From: Mansonella perstans
Lineage: Eukaryota > Nematoda > Chromadorea > Rhabditida > Onchocercidae
Length of the DNA stretch: 64,000 nucleotides
Assembly: GCA_037074765.1 (NCBI GenBank)
Contig: JBAMDO010000571.1
Coordinates: forward strand, 496,001 to 560,000
Direction: 5' to 3'
In this document: piece by piece, positions 1 through 11,879 of the stretch
Layout of the letters: every line of letters starts with the position of its first letter
Position numbering within the stretch: the stretch's first letter is position 1
Translations under genes and position numbers: made by a program
Notes under the pieces: model-generated
What the model was told of the DNA's origin: nothing
The model's database searches: none
The model's input: only the letters and a program-made list of their open reading frames with translations

Positions 1-2
1 CG

Positions 3-3000
3 GAAGTTTGGAACAGTATGGAGTTTTGGACGAGTATGCTTAATGTTTCGCTTTCAAAATTTGAACGTTTAAAGAGAATTATTGGCGTAAGTATTGTGAA
101 TTTATTTAATGCACGATGGCTTATGTTACTCTTTTTGCGCGTAATTACGCATAATTTTTTACGCGTCTTAAACAAGAAATAATATCTCTTACTCTGACTT
201 CTGATCATTTTCTATGACTGATAAAGGTAAAACATTTTGTTCTGAATTGAATGATAGAAAACTTCTTTCATTTTTTTCTACATTGATTTTTCGCAGTTTA
301 ATTTTTTTGGATTATTCATTTTTCCAGAACCGCAGTATTCTTGAAGAACATATTAGATCTGATGTAAAAGGCGCACTACTGGTTACTTTGCGGCAGATGA
401 TAGATTTTTGTTATCCTTTTCCCAAAACGAATTGTACGGAAGTCTTGGCCCCTATTGTACCAACAAAAGTAAGATTTGATTGTATACTTCATGCTTTATA
501 TTTTATAAATTACAAGTAAATTTATATTCTTTGACTGAATTCCGTAATTTATTTCTCCAGTTCATTTTATTGTATTATCATTTCAGGAAAAATATGGCAC
601 AGTAAAGGCTGATTCGCCGTTTTTTGCAGTTGATTGTGAAATGTGTACCACAGAAACGGGAGAAAGTGAACTGACCAGGATATCGATTGTATGTTAAATG
701 AACATAATTTTTTTAATCCTAGCTATGAAAATTTCCAGCTTTCTTGAGCTGAATCTACTGAAGATTTTGTTTCTTTCAGGTCAACGAATATTATGAAGTT
801 TTGTTGGACACACTCGTGAAACCGCGAAATAGAATAGTTGATTATGTAACGAAGTACAGCGGTATTACTGAGGAAATGCTTGAAAATGTAAATGTACGGA
901 TTGAAGATGTACAAGTTAGTTTCATTCCTTTTTCTTCACTTGATTAAAGTACAGTTACATTTCTGAAATAACGTCTCTTTTCACTGCTGCACAAATAGTG
1001 TATTCCCAAATGATCCTTTTTGACGTAAAGAATTTCGTATGTAGTTCATCATTCTTATAAATTCAGAAATGCATCACTTCGTTTCTTAATTCGACCGTAA
1101 TTTTTGGTTACTGTATGCTTTCGCTGTGCTAATATAGAACCTGTTTTTTCAAGCTTTCTTAGTTATTGAACGTGGTAGGTTGAGAGAGCCTGTTAACATA
1201 AGGCATCATAATAATTAGGCCTACAATTATTTTGTCTTTTCTTATGTTTTTGTAAAAAACGACATCTTATAATCGACTGCATTTTATCTGGGACCAAATG
1301 TTCTTATAGTATTTTTCATTCATTTATTAACTTCTTCAAGGTCAAAAATGTATAAGTTCAAAATACAAGACATTTCCAGAGAGCTTTATCACATATTTTA
1401 CCAAACGATGCAATTTTGGTTGGGCATACTCTTGAATGCGATTTCAGTGCAATGCGCATAACACATCCATATTGTGTTGATATATCTCTCTGTTTAAATT
1501 TATCAGGTAAAGAACGGCAGCGATCTTCCCTAAAGGTAATTTCTTATTCTAATTTTATGATTACATTCTTTTGGTATATTTATCATTGTTATGATTCCAG
1601 CAAATTTAATTATTGCGATAAGCGCTTCTTATATAAAATTTCTTAGCTTACTTCTATTTTTTATTACATTGATTTCCAAAATGCTTTGGAAGTTGTTTTT
1701 GATAGTATATAAAAACTAAACACAATTTTTAGGATTTATTTTATTGTATACTGTTTTATATAATGGTGGAGTGATTTATAGACATTGGCAAGAATATTTC
1801 TGAATGAAGAAATTCAAGGGGAAAATGGGCACTGTTCTGTCGATGATGCTGTTGTTACTATGCGGCTACTAAAATACAAGCTTGCTCATGGGTATTATAC
1901 TATGCATTATTTGATGAAATTCTGTTACGGTATTGAATCAATACCAAGTTATATTTCTTTATACATCATAAAAATCAAAAACATTTAGAGTTCATTTCGG
2001 GAATGTTGCTTTGGGATGGAGTTTTGACGAATGGGCTCGTGAAAATGGCTTAACAAATTCTGGAACGCGCATTTATAAAAGCGAAAATTCATGTACGAAA
2101 GCTTGCGTTAATGAAGAACCACAACAGAAGAAACAATGTCTAGATGCTGTAAATTTTTTCGAAAATATTATCTTTTGTTTTTTATTAGAAATTAACTGCT
2201 TGGAATCCATTTTGGAAAGGCAACTTTTGTCGCTCTTAAATCAACTATATTACTGGAACTATCAATTTAGGCAAAATTAGTCTTTTTTTTTGGTGTTCAT
2301 TGTATCACATAGTGTTCTTTGTGTAAATGAGCTTAATCTAGTGCTCATTCAAGTTTGCTATTTATAGCAAAGACAAAATAGCTGCTTACAGAAAAGTATA
2401 GCACGGAGGTGTAACACATGTGATAGGCCACTGTCTGTGGCTTGCATTGTTCCTTATTGCGCATGCAAGAAGAATGTTGTTAAGTACTGTGTGATTTGCT
2501 GTTTAAATTCTGTACCGCCTCAAACATCCTGCGAAGAACCCACCTTGATTTGGAGGTATGTTCATTAAGTTTTACTACTTTAAATTCATTAGCCAATAGG
2601 TTAGCACCAATTTTAAAATTAAATTTTTATTCTAAGGGAAATTCTAAATCTTGGTAGTCGGAATTTACTTATTTGCGATTCAAACTTCAGTTTCCGTATA
2701 TCGAGTGAATTTTTCTGTTTGAAGAATATTCTTTTTTAATATTCATTTCAGTGATGCATTTCAAACATGTGCTAGTGAATGTGAATCTATGTTGAATTTT
2801 CTGCGACTAGGTAAAGGCAAAAGTGCTTTTTATGCCATTCCCCGTGGCATCAAAGACAGCGCAAATAATGAACAGTTTGTTTTACATTTTTGAAAACTAA
2901 TATTTCGAATAAAGCTTTTGGAGAGATGAGTCCTTGAATAAAACTTTCCTTCCACAAAAATAAAAATTTTTCTCGATTAATTGATCTTTCAGTGAAATAT

Positions 3001-3287
3001 TCGTGAACACTAGTGATTGCGATTCGCTGGACGAGTTGGTGCAGCGTGTTAGCGAAGAAATAATTTCACATAATATTGTCATGGTGGATATTGATACAGG
3101 AAGATTAAAAATGAACGTAGATGAGAAACCTATCGTAGCCGTCGACAATGCACTTCGAAAAATGATCTCATATGCATCTTGGAATTCATTAATTATTGTT
3201 ATTTTTTCATCTCCACAAGAATCGTTATGTTACATGACAATGAAAACTCAAAATCATCGAGCTGTAAAACAGTCAAATGCCGAGTGA
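3..3287 (+). CDS. REXO5: REXO5-type DEDDh 3'-5' RNA exonuclease, 5' end outside window
   Basis: Partial gene; at least one exon lies left of the window. Exons: 3-86, 328-468, 587-688, 780-914, 1380-1535, 1782-1891, 1989-2148, 2392-2555, 2752-2874, 2993-3287; phases agree throughout and about 489 residues are visible. The exonuclease core is recognisable: FFAVDCEMC (first D and E of DEDD), LVKPRNRIVDY, SGITEEML, ILPNDAILVGHTLECDF (third acidic residue), HPYCVDISL, and GHCSVDDAVVTM (HxxxxD). LPxDAxLVGHxL and HPYxxDxSL are REXO5 (NEF-sp) signatures rather than REXO1. Human REXO5 ends in two RRMs; here the region after the core instead has a Cys-rich stretch (nine Cys at 2407-2540) and an acidic tail. 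The family trims the 3' ends of rRNA and snoRNA; that role is inferred by homology. The donor at 2875 (GTTTGT) is the weakest junction, chosen because it keeps the frame. AATAAA at 3656-3661 may be its poly(A) signal. Confidence 0.85.
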
Positions 3288-3878
3288 TGCTTGTTTGGCT
3301 GCTGTTTATGAATTTTTGAGGTCTATTCACTGTTAAAATCTCTTTGTTTGTCTGTTGTTTTTTACTATTTTGGAATACTTGATTTGAAATATATTTTATT
3401 TCGTTTTGAATTCAGTATTTATCATTCTTCATCATTAGCAAGTCGTAAATTCATTGGAGCTATTTTTAAGAGAAAAGTGGTATGGAAAATAGCAGCTAGT
3501 ATTCTCAAGTCTCTCCTTTATTTAGTTTCGGATAGTGTAACTGTATCTAGAACGATTCTAATAGCATCCACTTAAAGGAATTGTTGTTGTCAAAACTATA
3601 ATACTTTATATAGTAAGACAGAATAATATTAAACAAATCTAATTTATGGAGCAGAAATAAATGCTAATTTCTTGACATTTGAAATTATACCAATATATAA
3701 TGGGTGATACGAATTTTCAGTTCATGAACTGGTATCTTGCTGTGCAATTTTACTAGTTAATCATTTTTCAGATCTGCTATCCTGAAGAAGTTTGGTTATT
3801 TTTTTTCAATTGCTGTAGGAAGCAATTGCTAAAAATTACGTTTTGAAAAAAGCGAAAAATAATGTAAAGTAATTATTT

Positions 3879-3888
3879 TCGTTTTCAG
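3879..3888 (+). promoter_or_regulatory. Candidate spliced-leader acceptor before NDUFAF1
   Basis: A pyrimidine-rich run ending in TTTTCAG stops at 3888, 34 nt before the ATG at 3923. No upstream coding exon fits it, so it looks like a trans-splice acceptor. Inference from position only. Confidence 0.35.
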
Positions 3889-3922
3889 TGCTCTAACAAT
3901 TATCAGCTGATTCCCCTTACTT

Positions 3923-6200
3923 ATGCTGTGCAGAGGTAACGCGGCTTGGACCAGTTTACATGGCAATGTCATGCCTATTACACAATTCTTTCTTCATGAA
4001 TCTACATTGCCACTGAAAGATGATAAGAAAAAAGTATCTTTAATATATCAATTATATGATCATTTTTTTTGCGAATAATACATGATTTTTTTCTTTGCAA
4101 GTTTTTATTTTGGAAGATGAGATTTTTATACTGATTCTTTGGAGTAAATTTCAGTCGGTGATGGAAATACGTGGCAAATTGGAAAGGAAAATGCGTTCAT
4201 TATTTCGCAGGGATGTTCAACCGAATAATCTCAGTTATCCAAACAAATATATGAGACGTAATTTCGATCCTCAGGCTGAGCTCACGGATATTGTCAAAGA
4301 AATGCCTTACTTTTTGTGGAACAATACTGTGGTCAGTTTCGGAATTTGACTCATAGATTCCTCTTTCATTTGATTGTGTGCAAAATGAAATTATAGTAAA
4401 ATATAGGAAGTCTTATTACTGTAAAATTAGAATTTGCTTTCAGAGTTGCACATGAATTTTAACTATTTTAGTATTAATGCTGATGATTACTTTTAGCAGC
4501 TTACGTTCTGTTTCCTTTATCGGTAGAATTGGAATCAACAATTTAGAGTTGAGTAATATAATTTCGTGCCAGATAAACCTGTATTTTCTTAGCATTTGAA
4601 ATTTAACCAATTTTAAAACTAGTTTTCTTCATTCAGGAGTTAGCTAAAGAGATGAAAAGTAATTTCGGAATTTATAAACCAAAGGCCCTTGAAGATCTGG
4701 GTAATCTCCGACATGGTCAGTTCAGAAAAGATATCTGTTTCAAAACACCGCAGGTAGTCATTTCAGTTGTTATTGTTTTAAAATAAATAGTTTAAATTAA
4801 GAATTTATATGAAGCGCCACTCTATTACAAATCAAAGCATTAATCATGAGAGTGTTTTTCAGGCATTTAAATTTTGGCGGTGTGGTGCTGATTCAGATAA
4901 TAATGAAGGATTTTCAAAATGTGAATTTATACCTACCGACCGAAAAACGGCCTTATTCAGAGGTACATTAAGCACAGAGCTAATAAAGGTTACTTGATAC
5001 ATTTTTTGCAATTCATTTATTGCTTAAACGTTCCAAAGTTTCGATATTTCAAGAGAACAATTAAGGTTCCAGTAACATTATTTAAAGGATGGACGAGTTG
5101 AACGAGCAGGATGGGCAGCTATCAAATTTGAAAACAGGGGGCCTTTTTTGAAAAAAAGGTATTTTAGTAATTGGTCAAACTATTCTCATTTCCTTATAAA
5201 GGTTAGATTATTTTTCAAATCAGCTTTTCAAATTATTTAAATTCTCCGAAAGTTTTTTATTTCAGTATTCCTGATGTTTTTCATGCTTCATGTTATTTTT
5301 TCGAACTTTTAAAGAAATGAATTTTTTTTCTTAGTTAATTGTATCACCTGTAATTTTTAAAAAATAATTGTAGATAATTTATGTTTAAGTGTCGTGGTGA
5401 TGGACGTACCTATAAAATCACGTTGAATTCACCACTTTTGTTTGATGTTACCTGGGGTGATGCTCACAGTTATTATTTGCATACTCATGGAGGACCATAC
5501 TGGCAGTATGAAGCAATTCCATTCTCAAAGTTTATCCATACTGTATGCAGTCGAATCATGGATAAGCAGTATCCAATAAAAAATTTTAATGTCAGGTATG
5601 AAACATAAATTTTTAAAGAAAGAATCAAACTGAGAATTGAAATATATTAAAGTTAGTGTTAAAAAACATTTGTTAGTTGCTATTCTCATCGTCTCCCAGT
5701 ATTCTTATTTACTTATTTTTTTTTTTTTTTTTGCTGTCGATTCACAGTTTACCTTGTGCTTGACATGTCTGGTTTCTAAAATCTTTTAAACTTTTGTTTT
5801 CTTAAGTGTTTCTGTACGAGGGCCGCTTTTTTCCCACATCGATTTTTCCTAATTGAACTTCAAATTTCATTCAAAGTATTTGTTTCTTTACAATTTAAAA
5901 TTTGAATTGATGTCTCATTCATTTGAAGCCTTTACTGATGAGGTAATTATTAAAAAGTTTTGATGTTTTTAAAACTTAGAATTTTGCAAACTTTCTTTAC
6001 GAAAGTCCAAATTGTTTTCACATTTGACATATTAATCGGTATATTATTTCAGTTCACTAGTGATAATGTTGATGGATAGAATTGATGGAGATTTCTCGCT
6101 TGAAATTGATTACATTGGTGTGGTGCACGATAGAAGTCATCTAGAGAAACATTCTTATGAGGCTTATCAATTGCCGATATTGTTTGCTGAGGGTACATAG
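3923..6200 (+). CDS. NDUFAF1: Complex I intermediate-associated protein 30 (NDUFAF1 / NUAF-1)
   Basis: Mitochondrial assembly factor for the membrane arm of NADH:ubiquinone oxidoreductase. Exons: 3923-4033, 4155-4331, 4637-4753, 4863-4988, 5088-5201, 5390-5595, 6053-6200; all phases agree and give 332 residues, a normal family length. The CIA30 domain fills the C-terminal half: FRGTLSTELIKDGRVERAGW (exons 4-5), NWSNYSHFLIK, then CRGDGRTYKITL at the start of exon 6, DVTWGDAHSYYLHTHGGPYW, and IPFSKF; the galactose-binding-like fold is typical of the family. The acceptor of exon 6 is TTTAAG (ends 5389); the nearby TAG at 5373 would bring in a stop. The N-terminus (MLCRGNAAWTSLHGN) is compatible with a mitochondrial presequence but weakly so. 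Lies 635 bp after the REXO5-type gene in the same direction. AATAAA at 6347-6352. Confidence 0.93.
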
Positions 6201-6263
6201 GCTTCTCAGTGGTTTTAGTTTGCTCATGTTTTTCATATGTAGTATATTGTTGATTATGTATAT

Positions 6264-6321
6264 TTCTGTCGGCGACATGCATGGCTTAGCCTTTGAGACA
6301 AGCATATAACCGCCGACAGAA
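6264..6321 (+). other. GC-rich stem-loop in the NDUFAF1 3' region
   Basis: Perfect 11-bp inverted repeat TTCTGTCGGCG (6264-6274) / CGCCGACAGAA (6311-6321) around a 36-nt loop that itself contains ATGC...GCAT. It is markedly GC-rich for its surroundings and sits 64 nt after the stop codon and 26 nt before an AATAAA. Confidence 0.6.
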
Positions 6322-6901
6322 TCAATCGGGGAGATGTGTAAAAAAGAATAAAAACACATTTTAGCATGATATAATGAAAAATAAAAGTACGATAAAAAAT
6401 TTCGTACTATTATATAATATGTTATTGTATTATCATTCATTCATTGTACATATATTTTTATTGGCAAATTCAAGCTTATGTTCACTTTATTTATAATTTG
6501 GGATCGTTTTTTTTCTGTATCAAACCTATATTTATAACAAATTTAGGATTTGAAAATTTATTGAGAAGCGAAAATATAGGCAGGAAAATGTATAGACAGG
6601 AAATTCATCATTTTTAACTGATTTTATTATAAACTATGTTCATAAATACTTTTTTCAATTTGTGCAGTAGTTTATTTTTTTTTTTTTTTTTGTGTTTTTC
6701 AACTCCATATATCATATTTCACTTTGTGTACAATTAGCATTTCAAAAGGATAGGCAGTGTTAATTATTTTTGATGGGTTATTTTTTTTTTTTTAAAAAAA
6801 GTGTACCAATAGTTTTTATGTGTTCTGATTTTTCCCAATTTTTAATACCTATGCATAATAATAGGAATCTGAAATAAATTCGCTGAATACTTGTTGAATG
6901 C

Positions 6902-7633
6902 ATGAATGTAGGACGGTGGATTCTAACAAGAATATTTTCAACAGATTTCTCAGCATCGCAGGTTTTAGCTCGTGTCATATTAAAGAATGTCAGTTGGTTC
7001 ACCAGTGAAAGTTTGTTGCCATGAAATTTATTATTTTTATTCATAGTGAAACATTTTGTAGTTTTAAATTAGCTGTTTTCATGTTTAGTTTTAAAATAAG
7101 GTATTGTTTTATTTGTTGTTGAAAAAACGAAATGTTATTTTGATTATTCTTTGATTGTTTATTTATAGAAGACTTGGAATTCTATTTTGGTCGATTTGGA
7201 AAGGTGCAACACGTAAAACTGTTATATGTCAGTTTCCGTTTTTTCTTCTGTTCATAACTGATACATTTAAAGACTAAGATGCATGTTTTATCATAATTCA
7301 AGGACAAGATTTTCCGTGCCTACCATTACTTAATTTTACAGGATTGGCAAACAGGTTTGCATAGGGGTTTTGCATTTGTTGTCTTTGAGAGCATTGACGA
7401 CGCAGTAAAGGCTGTACAGCAACGAAATCATTATATTAACGGACGACAGGTCAGCACTTTCTGCTTACCTATTCCAAATATTGTTGTTTTTGGCTAATTT
7501 AAGTTCATACAAAGTTTTATGCGAAGGTATTGTTAGATGTTTCCCGAAATATTATTACAGTTTTTCGTCACAATTTCTGTTTCAGGTAATTGCGAAGATT
7601 GCGTTACCTAATTCTGGGAAGCAACAAAAGTAG
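6902..7633 (+). CDS. SLIRP-like mitochondrial RRM protein, copy A
   Basis: Small single-RRM protein of 105 residues. Exons: 6902-7004, 7169-7227, 7342-7449, 7586-7633, ending in TAG. RNP2 is VILKNVSW, RNP1 is HRGFAFVVF, and the stretch HRGFxFxxFES...AVxxxxxxHYINGRQV closely follows the SLIRP pattern (HRGxxWVxF...HIIDGxxV). SLIRP binds mitochondrial mRNAs with LRPPRC and stabilises them. The N-terminus (MNVGRWILTRIFSTDFSAS) is basic, hydroxylated and free of acidic residues until position 15, a good presequence. The start is the first ATG after an in-frame stop at 6884. Exon 1 ends ACC A|gtgaaag. It is followed 280 bp later by a paralogue with the same intron positions. Confidence 0.82.
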
Positions 7634-7903
7634 GAATGATTTTATTTAATTTATTGAAATTTAGCTTTTTGATTATTCAGAAGTATTTTTTTACTATCTG
7701 AGTGTATGTTTAACTTCTCATTTTTCAAAAATTTTTTAATGGTAGCATTGTTCATTCTGACTAGATTTATTTTTCAGTTATCTGTTTTGTTTTTTGCTAC
7801 AAATTTAGGTTTGTGTCTATTTATGTATGGAAAAAAAAAAGTAAAAATTAGGTTGATCTTTTTTGTGGAATTTTTTGGCAATGTAGTTTATGCATAAACC
7901 GAC

Positions 7904-7912
7904 TTGCAGATA
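7904..7912 (+). promoter_or_regulatory. Candidate spliced-leader acceptor before SLIRP copy B
   Basis: ACTTGCAG precedes the ATG at 7914 by a few nucleotides, and there is no coding exon upstream that would use it. This is the arrangement expected for trans-splicing of a downstream operon gene. Confidence 0.4.
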
Positions 7913-7913
7913 G

Positions 7914-9042
7914 ATGGCAAAGCGTTTAGTTCGAAGAGCTGGTGCGAATCTTAAAATTTTTAAAGAAAGCCAGCACCATAATGCAGAGCTGTTTGTTAAA
8001 AAGATCAGCTGGGTTACGGGTGCATGTAAGTTATCACTACAGATTTGTTAATTGTAGTTTTTCTTTTATTTTACATACCTCTCACTGAATATTTTAACTA
8101 TTTCCAAAAAATTTATTTCAACAGAAAATAATAAGAATTTCAATTGAAAGTGATGAAACAAGATTATGCGGTCAAGAATTAAATGAGATGAAACATGGCA
8201 AAGTTTTCAGAATCCTTTAAATTCTTCTGTTTCAGCGGAATTAACAGACCACTTCTCCCAATTTGGTAGAATCAAAAACATAACGCTGCCATTTGTAAGT
8301 TCCTCCTTTTTTTAATAGTATGTTTGCTTTTATTTAATTCCGTATTACATAATCTGTTTTTTATTAGTCGGCTGTGATTAAGTAACCTTTAAGTTTTCTT
8401 AGAAAATTAAGTTTTCGTAGAATCAAGATGACTGTTAGTCAAACTTGCTTGTTAAATAATTTGATATTGAATTGCATGATGAACATCAAGGTATTCACTT
8501 TAAAAAATCGATGTTTATCAGTGGTATAGCTAAACATCTTTCAGGATTTGAGGACAGGCTTGCACAAGGGTTTCGCATTTATTTCATTTCAAAATAATGA
8601 TTTCTATGAAAATGTTAAGAAATTCGAAAGGAAACACATTATTGATGATGAGGAAGTAATTTGTTCACTAGCGAGTGAAGAAAATTCGATGTTATTGGGT
8701 GATGCCGATTCGGCACTATTCGGTACTAAAAATAGTTGTGAAATGAATATTTCGAGGAGGATTTCCAACAGTGAAGTTGTTGATCCGAAAGGGAAATCCG
8801 AAAAAAGTAGTCCGTTGCAGAAAGCTGTTAGTACGAAGTTCACGGATTCAGTGGAAGAAAATGAAGGCGGCAACCAAATGCAAAACATTAAGAAACCTTA
8901 CATCAGTGTGCATACTTTAAATAATTTACGTACGAGCATTACGAAAAGCAGTTTCAGTAATCAGAAAAACTCATCAAGCGGAAGATTTGGAGCTCCAATA
9001 ATGCAAAAATCTTTGGGAAAAGCACGGGATTCAAGCAATTAA
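7914..9042 (+). CDS. SLIRP-like RRM protein, copy B, with long C-terminal tail
   Basis: 222 residues from exons 7914-8025, 8236-8294, 8545-9042. One RRM: RNP2 is ELFVKKISW, RNP1 is HKGFAFISF, followed by FERKHIIDDEEVI, again the SLIRP HIIDG-like segment. The first two introns fall at the same codon and phase as in copy A (phase 1 just before the first RRM helix, phase 0 after the LLY/LPF strand), and exon 2 is 59 nt in both. The N-terminus (MAKRLVRRAGANLKIF) is strongly basic and fits mitochondrial import. After the RRM come about 120 residues rich in Ser, Lys and Asn with no recognised domain, absent from copy A and from ordinary SLIRP. AATAAA near 9137. Confidence 0.82.
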
Positions 9043-11846
9043 AGACAAGTGTAGAAAGTTCGTTCTTAATTCTTCCAACCAGTCAATATGCTTGAACTTA
9101 GATATTAACTCCAGAAAGTAAACGGACATAAATTCAAATAAACCAGGTCATGAGAAATGTTCCAGTAATTGTTGATAATCGTATTTATTATGTTTGATTC
9201 TTGAGAAAATCCAAGACATCCAAAATTATTTTTAAACTTTTTCTGTCTTTTTGTACACAGTTTGGACTCTAAAAAACTTTGATAATTTAGACAACTGCAA
9301 CGGTTTGGCAATGATTGGTAATTACTACGAAATAGATCCGGAATTTTCTGATGAGCAAAGGGTGGGGTTGATCACATAAATTTGGGACGAAAAACGGAAG
9401 TTCAAAGTTTTTGTTTTTTTCTTAAATTGAGTTTTTCAAACCGATTCCCTCAGTAGCATCACTTCTGTCATGTCTGGCAAAATTATGTTGATCATTGAGC
9501 GCAAGGTCAATACACCTGTAACATATTACATACTATTTTGCATCTTTCACTATAATTTTGGCCATAAACAATAAAGTTGTAGCGGCATCATATAACTCTT
9601 TTTTGAACATAGTTTTGGTATGTATCACTTCATAATATGTGTGGGAAAATGAATTTTTCATGTGTTATATTCTCACTGGAAACATTTCTGATGTGGGTTA
9701 TGAACTTTGATAAATTGCGCTTGCTTTATAACGTCATTTTTTGGAGTTTTGGTATGAGATATATAGAAGCTGTAAATTTAGTTTACATTTCCTGACTTTT
9801 AGAATAGAAAATCATTTTGACATGACTATTGTTACAAATATTTTTTGAAATTATTCGAAGCCGATGTTGAAGAATTTAATTTTCACTTCTATATTCCAAT
9901 CATTTATTAGTATTGTGATTCGCCCATGAATTAAAATATGCTTCATTGTTATAGCATTTTCAGAACAGTAAAAATTGTAAAAGTTTCAGTTAGTTTTTCC
10001 AAAGAAATACGAAGACAAAAGTGTAGATCATTCTTATACTCTACACTGCCATATCATATCAGCAAAGCATGTTGAGTATTTTTAAAAGGACACGCTACTC
10101 ACATTTCTGTAAAAATCCATTTTCGCTCAGACAAAACATTGTACATTATGTATTCGTATATTAAAAGATAGTCGGCCTGATAAATAGAAAATTGGTACGA
10201 ATATTTCTTTTCTGGTAAGTCAAAAATTTCAATGAAGTCTCACTATAAGGTCGGTCGGACTATCAGATTGATTTTTTTCCAAAATGGTAGAGACTGCAAA
10301 TTTTGAAGTTTCGGTTATTTTTGTTAATAAAATACAACAAAACTACAGATCATTGTTGCACATAGACATATCATCATATCAACATATTAGGCAAATTTCC
10401 AGCCAGTTTCCCGGAGCACAGTAAGAAGTAGCTGTTGGTATGCAAAATATGGCGTAATTAAGTCAGTAATTAACTACCTATTAATTTTAATTTTCTTTAT
10501 TTCATGTTTCTATGTATGTGGTTACTCGTAAATTTAGCTAAATCCGTCATGAATCCGGAGTGCTACATTTTGAAGTTTTGGTAATCTTTGTAAGTGGTTA
10601 CATGCCTTCGCTTATTATCATTACATTATGATGTGTCACCGCAATGAAGAATACACTGACTATCGCGATTTTTTCACGACTGAAATTGTTCTATAAATAA
10701 TGATCCAATGAAAATTCATACGTATGTTAATTTCGAAAGAAAATGAAGCTTTGAAATGATAATTTAACAGATGATACGGTCGTCACGGGAAAGGTACTAA
10801 AACGGAACAGCAAATATTTTTCACTGCGCAATACGTGGTAGAAAAAGTGGAATGTGCATCCACTGCATCGTTGAAAATGGCCTTTTACTGAATTCATGAT
10901 CACTTTTTTTTCTAAATATAAACAAATACCGCGGTCGTCATCATTTTCGTTACTATCGTCACTCTCACCATCACTTTCCAATCCCATTTTGGAATTCTCG
11001 GACTCTCGATCCATCATCCGCAATTCAACCTTGATATACTTCCTGTCCAATTTTTCATTTTAACTTTTAGTATATCTTTGGTAAAAGACATTGTTATTTC
11101 TTTTATGTTAATAATCCATTGATCTTGCCTTTATTTTTTATGCACATAATTTTTCTCTACCAAATTAATTGTAACCTTGACTGTAGGCTCATTTTTTCCG
11201 AGAGCCTAGATTTTTATTTTTGATCTTTTCGTAATGTTCAAATTAAAGTTGTGCAATATCGTGAAAACATTTGTCCAAATTACATTCAATCTTGAAATAC
11301 TTTTATTATTTTAGAAAACTTTGATGAATTAACAGCAATTTTTTTTTTTAAAGAAAAGTGTGCAAATCGTAGAGGTTTTTCCAAAAAATAAATGTTCCAA
11401 AATGATTTATTCCATAAATAAAAAAAGAAACAAAAATTTTTTTATATATATTTACCAAATAATAATCAATCTCTTATCATTAAATTTTGACATTATTGGT
11501 TGAATTTTATTATTTGCAAAAAAAAAAAAAAGAGGTTAGAATAAAAATTCTTTTGTACTGCCATATTTCCTTTAATCTTGGCTTTTTTGGCTATTTAATG
11601 ACAAAAAGTATGATGATGTTAAATAAGCCAATATGATTATTGTGTGCAAATCGATTGATGATATATGCAAATTTTTAAGCTAAAAATTATAAATTGAAGA
11701 AATGTTTGAAGTTTATAAAAGCCAAAAAAGCTCAATGGCATAAAAATGTAACAGTAAATTCATCTTTTCGCCGCCTCCTCTTTCCCTCTTCAGTTTGCGT
11801 AGGCATCTATCTTCAGCTCTACAAATGAATTTTCTATTTGTGTGTA

Positions 11847-11879
<33 letters not shown>

